The translations under genes were made by a program, and so were the position numbers. A stretch of DNA of 64,000 nucleotides, taken from positions 1 to 64,000 of the forward strand of contig WFSL01000014.1 of NCBI GenBank assembly GCA_015486015.1. The letters run 5' to 3'. Below are positions 18,985-27,681 of this stretch, piece after piece. Position 1 is the first letter of the stretch. Each line of letters opens with the position of its first letter. The notes below the pieces were generated by a model. That model ran no database searches and was not told the DNA's origin. It saw only the letters and a program-made list of their open reading frames with translations. The stretch is from Aquificota bacterium. Its GTDB lineage: Bacteria; Thermosulfidibacterota; Thermosulfidibacteria; Thermosulfidibacterales; B14-G1.

Positions 18985-20403
18985 TCAGAAATTGCCAAAT
19001 CCAACAATAGACCTCATCCGGCTCTCTACCTCATCCTTTAAAAAATCCAGGAGCTCATTAATAGGAGGACCATAAGGGACTCCCAACAGGGCCTTCCTGA
19101 AGGTTTGGTAAAGCATGCCTCTGCCCCGACGGCCCAATTCAGAGCCCAACTTCTCTAAGGCTGCATCCCACGTGGAGTGTTCCCTCCTTAGGCTGGCCAG
19201 CTCTTCAAGAATCCTCTTCTCTTCCGGGGTCAGATCCACATGGTGGGGTCCCCTTAGAAGGCGTTCTACCCACAAGGCCAGCTCCACCAAGGTAGAAGAG
19301 TCTCCACGCATAAGAACAACAGCCTCTTCCAACCTCTCGGTGGGCAGGTCCGAAGGAAGATAAGGTCTGAGAGCCTCCAACAGCTCTTCTACGGTGAGGG
19401 CGGCAAGGAGCTTCTTGTTTATAGAGGCGAGCGTGGAAGGGGAAAAGGTAACGGGAGAGGAAGAAAGCTCATTTATATGAAAGGATTCCAGTATCTCACT
19501 CCATGAGAGTGGAGGGGAATGAGGGGGATTCCAGCCTAAGGTGACAAGGAGGTTCACCACTGCCAGGGGGAGATAGCCTTTGTCTCTAAGGGATCTCAAG
19601 GTCCATGAACTCCCTTCACGCTTCTCCATTATGTGACCCTCAGGAAGGTAGACTAAAGGTACATGGGCAAAGATGGGGACAGGATAGTCCAAACCCTCGA
19701 AGAGTAAGATGTGATAAGGGGTATTGGATAAATGGTCTTCACCCCGGATTACATGGGTAATTCCAGCCTCACCGTCATCCACCACCATCGCCAAGTGGTA
19801 CGTGGGGGTGCCGTCGCAGCGCAGCAGGATAATATCGTCCAGGTCCTTACCCCGAAACCTCTTCCTCCCCTTGATAGGGTCCTTCCACTCAACGATAGCG
19901 CTGGGGCTTACCTTAAGCCTCAGCACATAAGGCTCACCTTCCGCAATCCTGGCCTGAACCTCACTCATAGAGAGGCCTCTACACTTCCCGGAATAGCGGG
20001 GTGGACGCCCCCTCTTCAGGCACTCCTGTCGGTGAGCTTCCAACTCATGGGGGGTGCAGAAGCAGGGATAAGCCAGGCCCTTTGACCAGAGATTAAAGGC
20101 CTTTTCCTTATAAAGGGAAAGCCTGGTGCTCTGAAAGACCGGTTCACCCTCCCATACTACTCCAAGCCAGGTGAGGTCTTCCATGATACCCTGAACGAAC
20201 GCAGGATCTGAGCGCTTTACATCTGTATCCTCTATTCTTAAGAGGAAACTTCCGCCCTCTTGGGCAGCCACAATATAATTAATTAGGGCTATTCTGGCAT
20301 TACCCAAATGGAGGTACCCAGTAGGGCTAGGAGCAAAACGGGTCTTCACAGTGACTTCAAGTGACGTACCCCGGGAGGAGGTATCCCTTTCGCCCAAACT
20401 CAC
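18985..20403 (-). CDS. gltX: Glutamyl-tRNA synthetase with atypical KMSKS loop
   Basis: 472 residues from a GTG at 20403 preceded by GAGGGGG. Class I catalytic core: FAPSPTGYLHLGNAR near 23-37 (HIGH motif as HLGN), IEDTD near 57, GEDHLSNTPYH near 221. A zinc site is suggested by C114-x-C116, C128 and C141. The second class I motif, normally K-L/I-S-K-R, reads IMEKR at 258-262, so the first Lys and the Ser are changed while the essential second Lys is kept. The C-terminal half is the helical anticodon-binding domain. It charges tRNA-Glu and perhaps tRNA-Gln. It ends the dap operon, 12 bp after dapB. Confidence 0.9.
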   Translation of the reverse strand: MSLGERDTSSRGTSLEVTVKTRFAPSPTGYLHLGNARIALINYIVAAQEGGSFLLRIEDTDVKRSDPAFVQGIMEDLTWLGVVWEGEPVFQSTRLSLYKEKAFNLWSKGLAYPCFCTPHELEAHRQECLKRGRPPRYSGKCRGLSMSEVQARIAEGEPYVLRLKVSPSAIVEWKDPIKGRKRFRGKDLDDIILLRCDGTPTYHLAMVVDDGEAGITHVIRGEDHLSNTPYHILLFEGLDYPVPIFAHVPLVYLPEGHIMEKREGSSWTLRSLRDKGYLPLAVVNLLVTLGWNPPHSPPLSWSEILESFHINELSSSPVTFSPSTLASINKKLLAALTVEELLEALRPYLPSDLPTERLEEAVVLMRGDSSTLVELALWVERLLRGPHHVDLTPEEKRILEELASLRREHSTWDAALEKLGSELGRRGRGMLYQTFRKALLGVPYGPPINELLDFLKDEVESRMRSIVGFGNF

Positions 20404-20415
20404 TCTTTTGCCCCC

Positions 20416-21216
20416 TCAGAGCCCCAGCACCTGGGCCATATCATAGAGGCCTGGGGCCTTATCCACCACCCATTTAGTAGCCCTGATGGCACCGCGAGCA
20501 AAGGTTTCCCGGCTGTGAGCCCTATGGATAAGCTCCACCCTCTCTCCCATGGTGGCGAATACCACAGTATGCTCACCCACCACGTCACCACCCCTTAAAG
20601 CCATAACCCCTATTTCCCCTCTCCTGCGTTCCCCAACTATGCCATAACGGCCATAGATCCCAATATCCTCCATGTTACGGCCCAAAGACCTTGCCACGCA
20701 CTCTGCCAGTTTCATGGCGGTGCCACTGGGAGCATCCTTCTTGAACCTGTGATGCATCTCTACGATCTCTACGTCGTAGTCCTCCCCCAGGATCCTGGCC
20801 ACCTCTCCCACCAATTTGAAGAGGAGATTCACACCAACGCTCATATTTGGGGCCCAGACGCACGGTATGTGTCCCGCTAATTCCTGGGCCTTCATCAGAT
20901 CGGAACCCCTTAATCCAGTAGTGCCAATGACCATAGCTACTCCCAGTTTTACAGCAACCTCCAAGTGAGTAAGGGTGGCCTGGGGCTGAGTGAAGTCTAT
21001 CACCACCTGGGTGTCTCCAGTGATGGCATCGTTCAAAGAGGAGACCACCCTCACTCCCTCTCCCACACCAAGAAGACCCTTCAAACCCTTCCCTATCCAA
21101 GGGTGCCCAGGGGCCTCTGTAGCCCCTACCAGCATTAGATCAGGATCCTCCTCCACCAAACGGGCGACAGTGGAGCCCATCCTTCCAGCCACACCAGTGA
21201 CCACCACCCCTATCAT
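20416..21216 (-). CDS. dapB: 4-Hydroxy-tetrahydrodipicolinate reductase
   Basis: 266 residues from the ATG at 21216; an in-frame TTG at 21243 is less likely because the chosen ATG lies just after the dapA stop and opens with the nucleotide-binding VVVTGVAGRMGSTV. The catalytic region EMHHRFKKDAPSGTAMKLAE near 150 has the expected His and Lys, and GTTGLRG near 93 the second nucleotide loop. It reduces the DapA product with NAD(P)H in lysine and diaminopimelate synthesis. The gene sits 10 bp after dapA. Confidence 0.94.
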   Translation of the reverse strand: MIGVVVTGVAGRMGSTVARLVEEDPDLMLVGATEAPGHPWIGKGLKGLLGVGEGVRVVSSLNDAITGDTQVVIDFTQPQATLTHLEVAVKLGVAMVIGTTGLRGSDLMKAQELAGHIPCVWAPNMSVGVNLLFKLVGEVARILGEDYDVEIVEMHHRFKKDAPSGTAMKLAECVARSLGRNMEDIGIYGRYGIVGERRRGEIGVMALRGGDVVGEHTVVFATMGERVELIHRAHSRETFARGAIRATKWVVDKAPGLYDMAQVLGL

Positions 21217-21226
21217 GGTTCCATCC

Positions 21227-22105
21227 CTACCGGAGAAGGCCAAAATCTGCCAATACTTTCCTTAACCTCTTCCTATTCCCTTGGGACATGGGACACAGGG
21301 GTAACCTCAGCTCTTCTCGTATCTGACCCATCTCTGCAAGGGCAGTCTTCACAGGGATAGGGTTGGTTTCATAGAACATGGCCTCACACATGGGTTGCAG
21401 CCTATAGTGAAGCTCCTTTGCCTTTACATGATCCCCTCTCTTAAAGGACTCCACCAGCTCTGCCATCATGGCAGGAAGCACATTGGCAACCACGGAGATA
21501 ACGCCCTTTGCCCCTACACACAGGAGGGGATAAACAATGAAGTCGTCCCCAGAGAGGACACAGAAGTCAGTCCTGTCCACTAAGGCGAGGATCTCCGTAG
21601 TCCTCCTTACGGAACCTGTAGCTTCCTTTACACCCACGATCTGAGGTAGCTCGGCTAAGCGGGCAATAGTGCCAGGAAGAATATCTACCCCTGTACGACT
21701 AGGGACATTGTAAACGATGATGGGAAAATCCACTTCCCTCGCAAGATAGGCATAGTGCTGATAAAGGCACTCTTGGGGAGGCTTGTTGTAATAAGGGGTA
21801 ATCACCAAGGCCGCATCAGCCCCAGACTCTTTGGCAAATCTGGTGAGCTCCAATGCCTCTGCTGTAGAATTGGATCCCGAACCGGCAATAACGGGTATCC
21901 TACCCTTTACCTGATCCACCACAATCTTCACCACCCTCTTGTGCTCATCATAGCTGAGGGTGGCCGATTCACCAGTGGTCCCACATGGCACAATCCCGTG
22001 AGTTCCATTGGAAATGTGAAATTCCACCAGTGCCCTCAGCCTCTCCTCGTCCACCTCTCCCCCATTAAAGGGGGTAACAATAGCCACTATAGATCCCTCG
22101 AACAT
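21227..22105 (-). CDS. dapA: 4-Hydroxy-tetrahydrodipicolinate synthase
   Basis: 292 residues from the ATG at 22105, five bases after AAGGAGG. It condenses pyruvate and aspartate semialdehyde. Active-site landmarks: GTTGESATLS near 41, VYNVPSRTGVD near 131 with the conserved Tyr, and VGVKEATGSV near 157 with the Schiff-base Lys. Length and motifs are standard. The 57-bp gap to dapF upstream holds no clear signal, so it is probably read through from the upstream genes. Confidence 0.95.
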   Translation of the reverse strand: MFEGSIVAIVTPFNGGEVDEERLRALVEFHISNGTHGIVPCGTTGESATLSYDEHKRVVKIVVDQVKGRIPVIAGSGSNSTAEALELTRFAKESGADAALVITPYYNKPPQECLYQHYAYLAREVDFPIIVYNVPSRTGVDILPGTIARLAELPQIVGVKEATGSVRRTTEILALVDRTDFCVLSGDDFIVYPLLCVGAKGVISVVANVLPAMMAELVESFKRGDHVKAKELHYRLQPMCEAMFYETNPIPVKTALAEMGQIREELRLPLCPMSQGNRKRLRKVLADFGLLR

Positions 22106-22168
22106 GACCACCTCCTTATGCTTAACTCACTATTTTCAACCCTATCTCCAAATCACCAATTAACACCT

Positions 22169-22981
22169 TCACCACTGCCAAGACTCTTGCCTCATGTATC
22201 CATCATAAACCCATCTGGTAGCCCCTTGAAGGTATACATTGTTGCCTATCTTTTCTATTGTAAGCACTTCTCCACTTCTTGTTACAACATCAACCACGCC
22301 CCCCTCCCGACCCCCAAGAGAGACAAGGGCGGCAGCAGCAGCCCCCGTGCCACATGCCAGAGTCTCCTCCTCCACACCCCTTTCGTAAGTCCTCATAACA
22401 AGACGATCACCGCCAAGTTCCTGGACAAAGTCCACGTTGGTACCCGCAGGTGAGAAGAGGGGATGGAAGCGGATTTTGCGCCCCAGACCTGACACATCAA
22501 CCTTTTCCACATCCTCAACCGTGATTACCACATGGGGGACCCCTGTGTTTACGAAGGAGTACTCTATCCATTCCCCATCCACCTTCAGCTTTTCCTTCCA
22601 CCTCCAGCCATGGGGACGGGTGAGCTGCACCTTCACTACCCCTCCATCCAGCACCTGGGCCCTAACCACCCCTGCCAAGGTCTCGAATGCCATGCTACTC
22701 GATGCTATCCCTTTCTCATATGCAAACCGGGCTGCGCACCTACCACCGTTACCACACATCTCTGCCTCAGAGCCATCCGAGTTGAAAAACCTCCACCGGA
22801 AATCTGCCACAGAAGAGGGCTCTATGAATATCATCCCATCTGCACCCACAGATTGCGCACGGGCGCAGACTTTAGGGATCATCCCTCTAAACAACTCCAC
22901 ATCTATTCGCCTCATTGTGTTGTCCACCAGGATGAAATCGTTCCCACTCCCTGTTAACTTAGAAAAGGGTATCAAATCCAA
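22169..22981 (-). CDS. dapF: Diaminopimelate epimerase
   Basis: 270 residues. Converts LL- to meso-diaminopimelate by a two-cysteine mechanism; both cysteines are visible, in EMCGNGGRCAARF near 77 and ACGTGAAAAALVSLG near 210, together with the N-terminal KLTGSGNDFILVDN. A TTG start at 22981 preceded by GGGG is taken. The gene lies 9 bp after lysA, so the pathway's last two steps are adjacent. A LL-diaminopimelate aminotransferase or dapD/dapE branch is not seen here. Confidence 0.94.
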   Translation of the reverse strand: MDLIPFSKLTGSGNDFILVDNTMRRIDVELFRGMIPKVCARAQSVGADGMIFIEPSSVADFRWRFFNSDGSEAEMCGNGGRCAARFAYEKGIASSSMAFETLAGVVRAQVLDGGVVKVQLTRPHGWRWKEKLKVDGEWIEYSFVNTGVPHVVITVEDVEKVDVSGLGRKIRFHPLFSPAGTNVDFVQELGGDRLVMRTYERGVEEETLACGTGAAAAALVSLGGREGGVVDVVTRSGEVLTIEKIGNNVYLQGATRWVYDGYMRQESWQW

Positions 22982-22990
22982 CTCTATCCC

Positions 22991-24262
22991 CTAAGAACTC
23001 TGCTCAGACAGGAGAAACCGGGGGATCCTTTCGCCCCTTACCAGATCCTCGTACCTTTCCCTCTCCCTCACTACCCAAAACCTATCACCACTCACCAGCA
23101 CTTCGGCCACCCTGGGCCTGGAGTTATAGTTGCTGGACATAGTAAAACCATAGGCACCCGCACTCATCACAGCCAAAAGGTCCCCCTGTTTGAGTTCTGG
23201 GAGTTCCCTATCTTGGGCCAGGAAGTCTCCGCTCTCACATATAGGGCCCACCACGTCTGCCACCATGGCGCCGGCAGCCCTCTCCTCCACGGGCAAGATA
23301 GCATGATAGGCACCATACAGGCTGGGCCTTGCAAGGTCATTCATGGCAGCGTCCACCACCACAAATCTCTTCACCCTCCCTTTCTTCAAGTAGAGGACCT
23401 TAGTAAGGAGTATCCCTGCGTTTCCAGCGATTACCCTACCAGGTTCAAGGATAAGGGTGAGCCCCCTCCCTTCCAAGAGAGGCCTTATTGCGCTGGCCAG
23501 CTCCGCCGGTGGAGGAGGAGACTCGTCTTTGTATTGGATACCCAACCCACCACCCATGTCTACATAGGATATATCCAGGCCAAGTCCCCTGAGACGATCT
23601 ACCAATCCCAACACCTTCCCAAGCGCCTCCACAAAAGGTGCCACTTGAGTGATTTGCGACCCAATGTGACAATGTACTCCCCTCACCTGAATGCATGGCA
23701 GACGAGCTGCGGTTTCGTACTCTTCTACTATCTCCTCTATGGCTATCCCAAACTTACTCTTTTTAAGGCCAGTGGAGATATAGGGGTGTGTCTTGGGATC
23801 CACATCGGGATTGACCCTCAGGGCTACAGGGGCCTTAATCTTCAGCCTGCATGCTACCTCCTCCAAGGTCTCCAGCTCCTGATCAGACTCCACATTAAAC
23901 ATAAGGATACCCACCCTCAGTGCATACTCCATCTCCTGAGCCGTTTTCCCCACCCCAGCAAACACGATTCTCTCAGGATCCACCCCAGCCCTCAATGCCC
24001 TGAACAGCTCTCCCCCCGAGACGACATCCATGCCACTGCCCTCCTTTGCCAGGGCCTTAAGAACAGCTATGTTTGAATTGGCCTTTACAGCGAAACAGAC
24101 CAGATGGGGAATGGCAGAGAAGGCCTCATCCATCACCCTGAAGTGGCGAATGAGAGTAGAGTAACTGTAAACGTAACAAGGGGTACCCACCTCCAAGGCT
24201 ATCTCTCTAAGGGGAACATCCTCACAGTGGAGTACCCCTTCTCTATAATTGAAGTGGTGCAT
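22991..24262 (-). CDS. lysA: Diaminopimelate decarboxylase
   Basis: 423 residues, typical of LysA, the PLP enzyme that makes lysine from meso-diaminopimelate. The PLP-binding Lys lies in CFAVKANSNIAVL near 56; HCHIGSQI near 197, the glycine loop DMGGGLGIQY near 229, EPGRVIAGNAG near 272, and the late CESGDFLAQD with the intersubunit Cys near 340 are all present. Its ATG directly follows the stop of the lipoprotein gene (24263), so the two are translationally coupled. Confidence 0.95.
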   Translation of the reverse strand: MHHFNYREGVLHCEDVPLREIALEVGTPCYVYSYSTLIRHFRVMDEAFSAIPHLVCFAVKANSNIAVLKALAKEGSGMDVVSGGELFRALRAGVDPERIVFAGVGKTAQEMEYALRVGILMFNVESDQELETLEEVACRLKIKAPVALRVNPDVDPKTHPYISTGLKKSKFGIAIEEIVEEYETAARLPCIQVRGVHCHIGSQITQVAPFVEALGKVLGLVDRLRGLGLDISYVDMGGGLGIQYKDESPPPPAELASAIRPLLEGRGLTLILEPGRVIAGNAGILLTKVLYLKKGRVKRFVVVDAAMNDLARPSLYGAYHAILPVEERAAGAMVADVVGPICESGDFLAQDRELPELKQGDLLAVMSAGAYGFTMSSNYNSRPRVAEVLVSGDRFWVVRERERYEDLVRGERIPRFLLSEQSS

Positions 24263-25231
24263 CTACTTCACCCCGGAGGGAACCTGTATAGCCACAGCCT
24301 TCGATGGTGCACTCACGTTACCCACCAGATCCACAGAAGCTACCCTGTACTCGTACCTCTGCCCATGCTTCACAGTCCCATCCACATAGGTTGGTTGCAT
24401 AATGCACTCTTTCACCACCCTCTTCCACTCCCCACCAGCCTTCCTCCTATACAAGTAATACCCAGCCAGGTCCTTGGCATACACAGGCTCCCACGCTATG
24501 TAGACAGCCCCTTTTCTATAATAGAGGGAGAGCCCCTTAGGTACAGGCGGAGGCACTGTGTCCATGGGCGTGGCAGAAACTTCTGTAGAAGGATAACCTT
24601 CTACCGCCAATATGCCCTTTTGCCTGACTCCCCTCATCACGTAAAAATACGTCACTCCATTCTCAACATCGCCGTCCTTAAACACGTTCCCCCTCACCAC
24701 TGCCAGGGGCATAATACTATACTTTCCCTTTCCCACCCTCCTATAGAGCGAGAAGGTGCCCTTTCCCTTCCAATAGAGCATCACCTTATCTTGAAAACCT
24801 TTGGCTGATACCTGAAGTGGAGGGCTTGGCCATGGACCTACCTTCACTGAAGCCTCCATAGGTATACCCCATGCCAAGACCTTTGGTCTCACTACATACT
24901 GATAAAACATTCCCTCCCGGGCCCCTCTATCCACCACTGTGACCAAGGACCCGGGATCACCTCTATCCTCTGCAACAAGGACACACCTCTCCCCTATGCA
25001 CCTCTCTACCTTATAAAAGACGCCCGTTTCTATCTTCCCCCGTCTTACAAGCTTACGGGGCAACAGGAAGGTGAGATAGACCCCGTCTGGCCGCTCTTTT
25101 ATCTCCTTTATCTCCACGGGACGAGGCATATAGCTCCTGGGAGGCACGGGAGGGGTCTTATGACCGCAACCCAATAGGAGCAAAAAGACAAAGAGGAGTA
25201 TACTCAAATATCCCTTAACCGATCTTCCCAT
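24263..25231 (-). CDS. Lipoprotein with fibronectin type III-like domains
   Basis: 322 residues. A lipoprotein signal peptide ends at LLLLGC with Cys22 as lipid attachment site, then a proline-rich spacer (HKTPPVPPRSYMPRP). Two to three fibronectin type III-like beta-sandwiches follow; clearest are VYIAWEPVYAKDLAGYYLYRR near 245 and a terminal YEYRVASVDLVGNVSAPS near 290. A lipoprotein at this position, between argH and lysA, is a recurring feature of Desulfobacterota gene order; its role is unknown. It overlaps argH by 28 bp and abuts lysA. Confidence 0.8.
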   Translation of the reverse strand: MGRSVKGYLSILLFVFLLLLGCGHKTPPVPPRSYMPRPVEIKEIKERPDGVYLTFLLPRKLVRRGKIETGVFYKVERCIGERCVLVAEDRGDPGSLVTVVDRGAREGMFYQYVVRPKVLAWGIPMEASVKVGPWPSPPLQVSAKGFQDKVMLYWKGKGTFSLYRRVGKGKYSIMPLAVVRGNVFKDGDVENGVTYFYVMRGVRQKGILAVEGYPSTEVSATPMDTVPPPVPKGLSLYYRKGAVYIAWEPVYAKDLAGYYLYRRKAGGEWKRVVKECIMQPTYVDGTVKHGQRYEYRVASVDLVGNVSAPSKAVAIQVPSGVK

Positions 25232-26598
25232 GCCTTCAATCTCTCATCCACTTGTTCCCTGGCAGTGCCTCCCCCGGATGTCCTGCTATCTACCCCATAC
25301 TTGATATCCAATACCTTATATATATCCCCTTCAACCATGGGGCAGGCCCCCCTCATTTCCTCCAGGGAGAGATCCTCCAGGGTGCAACCCTTGTCAAGAC
25401 AGTAGGCCACAAGTCTCCCCGCCATTCTATGGGCCTCTCTAAAGGGGACACCCTTCTTAACCAGATAGTCTGCCAAGTCGGTAGCGTTAGTGAATCCCTC
25501 TCTGGCCCTCTTCTCCATCTCGTCTACATTAAACTGCAACTTCGTATAAAGGTGTGACATGGCCTTGAGGCTCATCTTTAAGGTATCTACCGTATCGAAG
25601 AGGGGCTCTTTGTCCTCCTGAAGATCCCTGTTGTAAGCGAGGGGCAATCCCTTCATCACCACCAAAAGAGAGACCAGGTTACCCACCACTCTCCCTGTCT
25701 TTCCCCTTACCAGCTCTGCAACGTCTGGGTTCTTCTTTTGAGGCATGATGCTGGATCCGGTACAACAGGAGTCAGGTAGCTCGACAAAAGAGAACTCAGG
25801 GGAACTCCATAACACGAGCTCCCCCGCCATGCGGGACAGGTGGACCATGGCTATAGCAGCGTGCGAGAGGAACTCCAAAATGAAATCTCTATCTGAGACC
25901 GCATCCATGGCATTAGCCAATACTCTCGAAAAACCCAACTTTTTTGAGACCCATTCCCTGTCAATAGGGAGGGAAGTGCCTGCCAAGGCACCAGCACCCA
26001 ATGGACATTCGTTCACCCTCTTGAGGCAGTCCAAAAATCTCTCTCTGTCCCTTTCCAACATCTCTACATAGGCCAAAAGGTGGAAGGCGAGCCTCACCGG
26101 CTGGGCATGTTGAAGATGGGTGAAGCCCGGCATGATAGCGTCCAAGTGTTCCCTGGCCCTCTCTACGAGGGCCTTTTGAAGGCACCTTATCCCCTCAACT
26201 ATGCCTCGCACCTCCTCCCTAAGGTAGAGGCGCTCATCCAATACCACCTGATCATTCCTGCTTCGGGCCGTATGAAGTTTGCCTCCCAAGGGCCCCACCT
26301 TCTCTATGAGGCGGGCCTCAATATTCATATGGACGTCTTCTAAGGATGGGCTTGGCTGAAAGACACCCTCTTCAATCTCCCTCTCTATCTCCAACAACGC
26401 CTCAACAATCCTTTCCCCTTCCTCAGGCCTAAGAACCCCCTGCTTAACCAGCATCTCACAATGGGCCACGGAGCCCTTTATGTCTTGTTTGTAAAGCTTC
26501 ACATCGTATTGGATAGATTGGGTTAAGGTCTCTACCACCCTATCCGGATCCTCCAAAAACCTCCCTCCCCAAGGCTTTTTCACTGTTTTATCCTGCAT
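25204..26598 (-). CDS. argH: Argininosuccinate lyase
   Basis: 464 residues, the normal ArgH length. It splits argininosuccinate to arginine and fumarate. The superfamily signature GSSIMPQKKNPD with the catalytic Ser loop is near 283; TARSRNDQV near 110 and HLQHAQPV near 160 are further active-site blocks. It overlaps the end of pilT by 11 bp and the lipoprotein by 28 bp. The fumarate product feeds the TCA cycle encoded downstream on the map. Confidence 0.95.
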   Translation of the reverse strand: MQDKTVKKPWGGRFLEDPDRVVETLTQSIQYDVKLYKQDIKGSVAHCEMLVKQGVLRPEEGERIVEALLEIEREIEEGVFQPSPSLEDVHMNIEARLIEKVGPLGGKLHTARSRNDQVVLDERLYLREEVRGIVEGIRCLQKALVERAREHLDAIMPGFTHLQHAQPVRLAFHLLAYVEMLERDRERFLDCLKRVNECPLGAGALAGTSLPIDREWVSKKLGFSRVLANAMDAVSDRDFILEFLSHAAIAMVHLSRMAGELVLWSSPEFSFVELPDSCCTGSSIMPQKKNPDVAELVRGKTGRVVGNLVSLLVVMKGLPLAYNRDLQEDKEPLFDTVDTLKMSLKAMSHLYTKLQFNVDEMEKRAREGFTNATDLADYLVKKGVPFREAHRMAGRLVAYCLDKGCTLEDLSLEEMRGACPMVEGDIYKVLDIKYGVDSRTSGGGTAREQVDERLKAWEDRLRDI

Positions 26599-27673
26599 GG
26601 CTCATCCTAACCCTATCCAACATGTTTACTATTTCTTCTTGCAAAGGGGAAGCAAAGAGGGCCTGTTCGTAAGTGATATAGCCCTTTTCGTACAAAGAGA
26701 CTAAGGACTGATTCATGGTCTGCATGCCGTGGTGAGACTGGCCTGACTGCATCACAGAATAGACCTGATGGAGCTTATTCTCACGGATGAGGTTCCTTAC
26801 AGCGGGCGTAGGTACCAGGACCTCAGAGGCAAGGACCAAGCCCTTCCCATTTGCCCTTGGAAGAAGCTGCTGGCTAATGATCCCTTCAAGCACAAAGGAA
26901 AGCTGCGTTCTGATCTGGGTCTGCTGGTGAGAAGGGAAAGAGTCTATGATCCTATTGATGCTCTCCACTGCCGAGTTGGTGTGGAGTGTAGCAAAGGTGA
27001 GATGTCCTGTTTCAGCTATGGTTAGAGCTGCCTGCATGCTTTCCAGATCCCTCATCTCCCCTATAAGCACTACATCAGGATCTTGCCTCAGCACATATCG
27101 GAGGGCCTTCTTGAACGACTCTGTATCAGAGCCCACCTCCCTCTGGTTCACCAGGCACTTCTTATGAGGGTGCAGATACTCAATAGGATCCTCCACCGTA
27201 ATAATGTGCTTGTTGTAACTCTCATTAATCCTGTCAATGAAGGCTGCCAGAGTGGTTGACTTACCAGACCCTGTAGGACCTGTAACCAGAATGAGCCCCT
27301 TAGGCTTATTCACAAAGGAGAAGACGACAGGGGGAAGACCTAAACGCTCCAGTGGAACAACAGTGTAAGGGATACGTCTGAAGGCCCCAGCCACAGCTCC
27401 TCTCTGACGAAACACATTGGTCCTGAACCTGGCCAATCCCCTGATACCGAAAGAGAAATCCACCTCGTGCTCCTCATCAAACCTCTGCTTTTGAGCATCA
27501 TTCATTACGCTGAAACAGAGCCTGTGTGTATCTGCAGGGCCCAACACACCCACCCCAGGCACCGGTACAAGTTCCCCATTGATCCTCACCTTCGGGGGGG
27601 CCCCAGTGGTGATATGCAGATCCGTAGCGTCCTTTTCCACCATGTACTTTAACAAATCCTCCAAGCTCTCCAT
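26588..27673 (-). CDS. pilT: Type IV pilus retraction ATPase PilT
   Basis: 361 residues, the standard PilT size. Walker A GPTGSGKST near 134, the Asp box and Walker B region (DPDVVLIGEMRD near 197), His box THLTFATLHTNSA near 222, and the PilT-specific C-terminal AVRNLIRENK (AIRNLIRE motif) near 290 are present. It powers pilus depolymerisation and twitching from the cytoplasmic face. TAGGAGGGGAG precedes the ATG; 8 bp separate it from pilB. No pilin or pilC/D genes are in the window. Confidence 0.94.
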   Translation of the reverse strand: MESLEDLLKYMVEKDATDLHITTGAPPKVRINGELVPVPGVGVLGPADTHRLCFSVMNDAQKQRFDEEHEVDFSFGIRGLARFRTNVFRQRGAVAGAFRRIPYTVVPLERLGLPPVVFSFVNKPKGLILVTGPTGSGKSTTLAAFIDRINESYNKHIITVEDPIEYLHPHKKCLVNQREVGSDTESFKKALRYVLRQDPDVVLIGEMRDLESMQAALTIAETGHLTFATLHTNSAVESINRIIDSFPSHQQTQIRTQLSFVLEGIISQQLLPRANGKGLVLASEVLVPTPAVRNLIRENKLHQVYSVMQSGQSHHGMQTMNQSLVSLYEKGYITYEQALFASPLQEEIVNMLDRVRMSHAG

Positions 27674-27681
27674 CTCCCCTC

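Noticed and set aside
23213-24076. 287-codon plus frame opposite lysA
   Set aside because: Antisense to a complete lysA with intact catalytic motifs.
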